Assembly: GCA_031761405.1 (NCBI GenBank) | Contig: JASEVX010000008.1 | Coordinates: forward strand, 73,038,852-73,102,851 | DNA length: 64,000 nt | DNA from: Serripes groenlandicus | Lineage: Eukaryota; Mollusca; Bivalvia; Cardiida; Cardiidae | Reading direction: 5' to 3' | Part shown: piece by piece, positions 58,129 to 64,000 of the stretch | Numbering within the stretch: position 1 is the stretch's first letter | Layout of the letters: every line of letters begins with the position of its first letter | The notes under the pieces: model-generated | What the model saw: only the letters and a program-made list of their open reading frames with translations | Database searches by the model: none | What the model was told of the DNA's origin: nothing | Translations under genes and position numbers: made by a program

Positions 58129-58972
58129 ATTTGCTATGATGTTTTAAAAAAGTGTCTGCTATAAAAGTGTTGAAGTGTCTGAAGTGTCTGAAGTGTCTGC
58201 TGTAAAAGTCAGTAAGTGGTAATATTAAAGACTTCATACATGACAACAGGAAATTGCGGGCATAAAATTCATGGAAATCAAGATAAGGAAGCCGGAAACC
58301 CACATACGTAGAAGGAAACATAATACTTATCTCCCTTCTTGCACATGTAGCCTATGCTGTGGTTATACATTGAGACAATTATTTTAACCCTTTCCCATAT
58401 TCGACAGAACTGCAGCAGACGACATCGAAACATCTACACAAAATATGTAAAAAACTATTTGTTGGATTATTTTTAGATTTTAGCAATGAGAAAATTAGAT
58501 TTTTTTCAATAATATCACATCTCGGACAGTTTATTACAATTAAACAATGATAAAAATAGATTTTTTTCAATTATATCAGATCTCGGGACAGTTTTTAACA
58601 ATTAAACAATGAGAAAAATAGAATATTTCAATAATATCACATCTCGGACAATTAATAACAATTAAACAATGAGAAAAATATTTTTTTCTCAATATTATCA
58701 CATATAAAATGAACTGATCAATGGAATTCAAACGCTTGATTGCATTTAATCATGATCATCCGAACGAACCTCGGAAGTTTCCGTGGTCATTCGGAACGCG
58801 CCTCGGAAAATTCCGTAGCGTACGGATAAAGTTGAAGGATATTAATAGGCGACTCATTGGATTTCCCGGTCTTCCCCTGTTACTATTTATAAAACTGGTG
58901 CATATCAGACAAAAACCGGTGCATATCGCAAGATATTTTTTCTAAAAAGTTACTTTTTAGCCAAAGTAGTAA
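58129..58972. repeat. About 60-bp repeats and unassigned DNA
   Basis: A family-A left end is at 58384-58430. About four imperfect units of 60 bp (aacaatgagaaaaatag, ttttttcaataatatcacat) run from 58480 to 58700. The 74-codon frame at 58721 is unrecognised. Confidence 0.6.
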
Positions 58973-59092
58973 TACCATAGTAGTAATACCATTTTTTTCG
59001 GAGTTGGCAGCCTGCCAATTGCTGTTAGCACCAAACAAAGCTAGAGAAACTGCGCCAGAAAGTAGTTCATCATGGATTCAACAAAACTGCAT
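58973..59092. repeat. Inverted copy of a 115-bp block
   Basis: The reverse complement of this block matches 55244-55351: ttgaatccatgatgaac, ttggtgctaacagcaattgg, caggctgccaactccgaaaa and tggtattactacta. The two copies are 3.6 kb apart in inverted orientation. Confidence 0.8.
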
Positions 59093-59106
59093 TTAAAAGG
59101 TTAAGA

Positions 59107-59300
59107 TATGTGTTTGTAACGATCTGATCTCAGTACGCAGTGTTTGTAACGATCTGATCTCAGTCTGCAGTGTTTGTAACGATCTGATCTCAGTAAGCAG
59201 TGTTTGTACCGATCTGATCTCAGTCTGCAGTGTTTGTAACTATATGATCTCAGTCTGCAGTGTTTGTAACGATATGATCTCAGTCTGCAGTGTTTGTAAC
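59107..59300. repeat. 30-bp minisatellite, about 6.5 units
   Basis: Units are tgtttgtaacgatctgatct followed by cagtctgcag, with single-base variants. Confidence 0.93.
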
Positions 59301-61384
59301 AAGACGTGACTGACCTGATTAAGTGAGCTTTACTCTCCTGTCCGTGTCTGGGTTCTTACTCAGCTTTAAGTGAATTTAACCTAAAATACAATAAACAACA
59401 GACGACTTTGAATAAATCTAGGTACTCATTTAAAAAAGCTCTTTAAATGAAACTAATTATTGAGGACAGAGCAAATTATTTATTTTTTGTCACAATGCTT
59501 GCAAGGTCGTCTGCAGAAGACGCATCAACAATCGTCTACAAGTAGGGAAGGGTTAGCCACCAGTTATGTATGCCTTCAGGAGCCGGCGTCTTATATTTTT
59601 AATAGCTTTTCAGAAATCACTAGGAAGGACGAGTTGTTATAAGAATAAATTTAATGTAAATGCCTCGAACATTGTTTACAAACACTTAGTTGTGATACAT
59701 TTGAAATTCATGTTTCCAATGGTTTAAGTTTGTATTTAATAAATCAAGTATTGCAGATTGTTTAATGGTGTTTACATTTTTTTTTTACTCGTCCCCGATT
59801 AGACTTTTAACATAAGTTTCACAATAAAATAACGTCAATTTGTCTTTTAAATAGTAATTCTTCATGACTGAACGTTCTTTTAAGATTTAATATAATATTT
59901 CTGAATTTATGTCTTAAATAGTAAAATGTATAGACTGTTTCTGCTCTATGTTACGAAATTAACACACGTGGGAAAACTTCCAAAGAATTGTACACGCCCT
60001 AAAATAGTTTATTATAGGTGATTTATGATGTTTATTTGGTTCGAAACAAATGAAGAAAAGAACAAACTGAGATAAAACAGTTTTTTACAGAAATATGACT
60101 ATCTATAAAGCGAGTGTAGAGAACGACAACTCTCTACGAAGAAGAAGGGTTCACGAATCGAGTCTTTGTACCCAATTCATTTCGTACTTGACAATTTTAA
60201 ATGTGTCATTAGATTCCCTACAGGCATTTTGCTTGCGCATATTTGTATACATCATTGACACATTAAGGGCGCTCATCATAACATAATGTTAAAACATGAG
60301 TAGTTTGCTATTTTCATTATAAAAAAGGAAGGAAAGAATAATGATAAATTAACATGTTGTAGGGTTTAGTTTATGTTAGAAATCAAGTTTGAAATTATAC
60401 AACAATTTCAATGAAATTTAACTGTTTAGCTGATATCGTATTTCGAGGATGGTCTACTTTGTAAACATATTGGACTATATTTTAACATTTGTGAAAGTAT
60501 GATTATAATAAAGATACCAAGTTAATATTATTTTGAGAATAAGAAAACTCTTCAGCAAGTTTTCTCATTGTTTCAAACGTGGATTGCTGCAAAGGTGTCC
60601 AATAATGTCTTTAGGAGAAAGGTAAAATGACTTGTTATTGCATGCTAATCCAAAATTGTCTGTTTTGTGGTTTTATTGACAAACAAATACAATGCGACGT
60701 GATTTTTATCTCGATTTTGACACATAGCAGTCTGCAGCAAGTCTAGTAGGGACTCTTTTGTCTTCGTAAATCAGACAAAAAAAAACATAAATGCGAGTCA
60801 ATATAAAGAAACTGCAAATACTTAAAACATCGGATTATTTATTTCATTTTAGATGTGTCATAACTAAGTGTTTTTAAACAATCACAAATTGTAATATGTT
60901 CAAGACATTTAAATTTGTTTTTTTTCTAATAATAACTCTCCTCCCATGTCATTTCCGAAAAGCTATTAAAAATAGAAGTCGCAGGCTTCTGCCCGGCGAC
61001 TAATAAGAGGAAGGAACTCCAGAAGACGCTATATCTCGCCGTTATTACGTCACTGTGTTGTATAAACACTTATCCGTTATATTCAAGCAAGCATATCATA
61101 TGCTTTGGTTATCTGCGCTTTTCCTTTTCTGCTTCATTCGCTTTTCTATGTGATGTAATTGCTAAAACCGGGATCGATAAAAGGACGTTTACTCGTTCGA
61201 CATTTTGATGAAACAATATAAGAAAGTGGTGTTTTTGCAGTATACTCGTGTTGGACATTTCTAAAAACCTTTACCTATAATATTGTTATACCCATTCAAT
61301 GTTTTAGGTTTTAATATCTTCACTGGAAACTCTCTCAAATAACACTGAATCAGGTTATGACCAAATATGTATTGCCCTAATTTT
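59301..61384. other. Longest stretch with few repeats; no gene recognised
   Basis: AT-rich, with one family-A remnant at about 59395-59555. Around 60978-61060 the composition is less AT-rich and includes a short inverted pair, agtcgc and gcgact. No exon or RNA gene can be supported. Confidence 0.45.
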
Positions 61385-61760
61385 TCTCCATTTACGGTTT
61401 TAACCCTTTCCCACAAATATACCCTTACCGAGCCTCTGCAACAGACGACTTTTGAAATAATTGTGGAAAAAGGTGAAATAGCTCATAATAAGCTTAATTT
61501 TCTCCATTTACGGTTTTAACCCTTTCCCACATAAGAGTATATACCCTTTATGAGCTTCTGCAACAGACGACTTTTGGAATTATTGTGGCAAAAGGTGAAA
61601 TTGCTCATAATGATCTTAATTTTCTGCATTTACGGTTTCAACCATTTCCCACATACGAGTATATATCATGTCTGAGCCTCTGCAGTAGAAGACTTTTTAA
61701 ATCATTGTGGCAAAAGGTGAAATTGCTCATAATGAGTAATTGCTCCATTTGCCATAACAA
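61385..61760. repeat. About 116-bp tandem repeat made of family-A halves
   Basis: Three units with atttacggttttaacccttt, cccacat, tgcaacagacgacttttg and aaaaggtgaaattgctcata. Each unit is one arm of a family-A-type MITE. Confidence 0.85.
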
Positions 61761-62694
61761 TTTCAACTCTTTTCAATTATCTTACTATTATTAATAGAGA
61801 TTATCTATGTTTTGTAATTGATGATTTCAAAGTATGTCAGGTTAAACATTATTGATATCTTTGTGGCAAAATGAGAAATTTCTCATAATGAGCAATCATG
61901 ATTTGCATTTACCACAATAATTGTGAACACTTTTCAGTTATCATAATATCATTTTACAGATTTTTTATTTTTTGTACTTGATAATTTCAAAGTCGTCTGC
62001 TGCAGATTTGTTTTATGTGAGATGTGCTTAAATCCTTATCCACTATCATGACTTACTGAAACAAAACAAAAACATATTTTCTGTGTATCTGCACTATTTG
62101 ACAAAACATTATCATAACAGGGCTTGTGTTCAATACAAAAAGTTGATTATCTTTGGTACAAATTGAAATTTATCATAACCTCTTGTCAATTTATCTTAGT
62201 ATTCATCTAATATGTCACTTTTCATGACCAGTTTAACTCTAAATCATCGCATTCACTTAAAACACAGACCCTGCCAGGTTAAATATCCTACATAATACTT
62301 AGATCTTTAAATACCGATATCTGCATTACTAACTACAGATTAAATTTGTCTAATGTTTGCGGATTTAAATGTTTGTTTTTGTTTTTTTATTTCTTTATGG
62401 GCAACGAAATATTGCGGCTTCTTTTTTATGTTTTGCGTCACACATTCGTCGTGTATGATATTTGAACACTCCCAGGGAGGGCTTTATGTGATAACAATAT
62501 TGATAAGCAACCCATTTGCTTAACAATGCATCAGCAGCAGACGATTTGTTGTAAACAGTATGGTAAAACGAGAAATCTAAATGTTCAACTCTATACATTA
62601 ATTGTATTGACATTAATAGAGAAAATTCCTATTTGTATTTACATGTTTCCTATGTCGTCTGCTGCAGATGTGTTGTATGTAGAAAGGATCAATC
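61761..62694. other. Family-A remnants, no gene recognised
   Basis: Right arms of family A end at about 62028 (gtcgtctgctgcagatttg) and at 62655-62690 (gtcgtctgctgcagatgtgt). The rest is unassigned. Confidence 0.5.
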
Positions 62695-64000
62695 CCATGT
62701 ACTCTATAGCAAATCAATTGAGTGTACTCTATAGCAGATCAATCCCATGTACTCTATAGCAGATCAATCCCATGTACTCTATAGCAGATCAATACCATGT
62801 ACTATATAGCATATCAATCCCATGTACTATATAGCATATCAATCCCATGTACTATATAGCAAATCAATACCATGTACTCTTTAGCAGATCAATACAATGT
62901 ACTATATAGCAGATCAATCCCATGTACTATATAGCATATCAATACCATGTACTCTATAGCATATCAATACCATGTACTCTATAGCATATCAATACCGTGT
63001 ACTATATAGCATATCAATCCCATGTACTATATAGCATATCAATACCATGTACTATATAGCATATCAATCCCATGTACTATATAGCAGATCAATACCATGT
63101 ACTATATAGCAGATCAATACCATGTACTCTATAGCATATCAATCCCATGTACTATATAGCATATCAATACCATGTACTATATAGCAGATCAATACCATGT
63201 ACTATATAGCATATCAATCCCATGTACTATATAGCAGATCAATACCATGTACTATATAGCAGATCAATCCCATGTACTCTTTAGCATATCAATCCCATGT
63301 ACTCTATAGCAGATCAATCCCATGTACTCTATAGCAGATCAATACCATGTACTATATAGCATATCAATCCCATGTACTCTATAGCATATCAATCCCATGT
63401 ACTCTATAGCATATCAATACCATGTACTCTATAGCATATCAATCCCATGTACTATATAGCATATCAATCCCATGTACTCTATAGCATATCAATCCCATGT
63501 ACTTTATAGCAGATCAATACCATGTACTATATAGCATATCAATACCATGTACTCTATAGCATATCAATCCCATGTACTCTATAGCATATCAATACCATGT
63601 ACTCTATAGCATATCAATCCCATGTACTCTATAGCATATCAATCCCATGTACTCTATAGCAGATCAATCCCATGTACTCTATAGCAGATCAATACCATGT
63701 ACTCTATAGCATATCAATCCCATGTACTCTATAGCATATCAATCCCATGTACTATATAGCATATCAATCCCATGTACTTTATAGCAGATCAATACCATGT
63801 ACTATATAGCATATCAATACCATGTACTCTATAGCATATCAATCCCATGTACTCTATAGCAGATCAATACCATGTACTATATAGCATATCAATCCCATGT
63901 ACTCTATAGCATATCAATCCCATGTACTCTATAGCAGATCAATCCCATGTACTCTATAGCAGATCAATACCATGTACTCTATAGCATATCAATCCCATGT
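62695..64000. repeat. 25-bp satellite running off the window
   Basis: About 52 units of 25 bp: catgtactctatagcagatc followed by aatcc. Three positions vary between units: actcta or actata, agatc or atatc, atccc or atacc. Nearly no length changes. The array starts within 40 bp of a family-A arm and continues past the window end. Confidence 0.97.

Noticed and set aside
58721..58945. A 74-codon basic protein frame
   Set aside because: No family recognised, no splice context; the sequence around it (ccgaacgaacctcgg, cggaacgcgcctcgg) looks like a short internal duplication.
62695..64000. CRISPR-like array
   Set aside because: There are no spacers; the units are contiguous 25-bp satellite repeats in eukaryotic DNA.

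Overview
This is eukaryotic, AT-rich, repeat-saturated DNA, most likely from a bivalve mollusc. The grounds are short exons separated by multi-kilobase introns, GT/AG splice sites, tRNA-derived SINEs, TTAA-flanked MITEs, and tandem-core elements that begin ACAAGAG(GGCC) and end in a hairpin followed by TAAAA, which are abundant in bivalve genomes. Species cannot be named from the sequence. There are no bacterial operons, phage genes, rRNA or CRISPR arrays. Most open frames over 60 codons lie inside repeats. || The one well-supported gene is on the minus strand: six small exons (24880-24628, 24311-24184, 15269-15201, 14036-13930, 7480-7429, 892-785) with consistent splice phases (entry 1, then 2, 1, 1, 0, 1, exit 1). 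Together they encode two complete cadherin repeats followed by one six-cysteine EGF module. It is an internal piece of a larger adhesion protein; both ends of the gene lie outside the supported exons, and its introns hold most of the repeats in the first 25 kb. Three weaker candidates are a 171-bp exon at 47983-48153 (minus) that resembles a PUB domain and sits between inverted repeat arms, a small spliced-looking exon at 43055-43121 (minus), and a possible zinc-finger remnant at 41031-41312 (minus). || Layout. 1-25 kb: cadherin/EGF introns with a 37-bp minisatellite (2.0-3.4 kb), SINE remnants, tandem-core elements (5.7-7.0, 8.2-9.5, 11.0-13.4, 15.3-18.0, 18.6-20.6 kb) and a 39-bp minisatellite of about 70 units (21.0-23.9 kb). 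25-39 kb: more tandem-core elements, a TTAA MITE, a hAT-like element, a MITE carrying a nested tandem-core element, a SINE and a MULE-like element nested in a tandem array. 39-46 kb: a 1-kb TTAA element and a dense stack of TTAA MITEs, one split by a MULE-like insertion and another by a tandem-core element. 46-59 kb: TIR elements, a large inverted repeat, a 200-base assembly gap, a 277-bp array split by a MITE with a 58-G run, a SINE inside a MITE with a perfect 12-bp target duplication, and 51-bp and 36-bp minisatellites. 59-64 kb: a mostly featureless stretch, then a 25-bp satellite that runs off the window. || The most interesting pattern is shared by many tandem-core elements whose internal sequences are unrelated. 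All have 5' ACAAG, a short subterminal motif that is repeated in inverted form in a 3' hairpin, then a run of A. Comparison with unoccupied sites inside other repeats shows insertion into A-rich target without a clear target duplication. This fits non-autonomous Helentron-type (HINE/DINE-1-like) rolling-circle elements.
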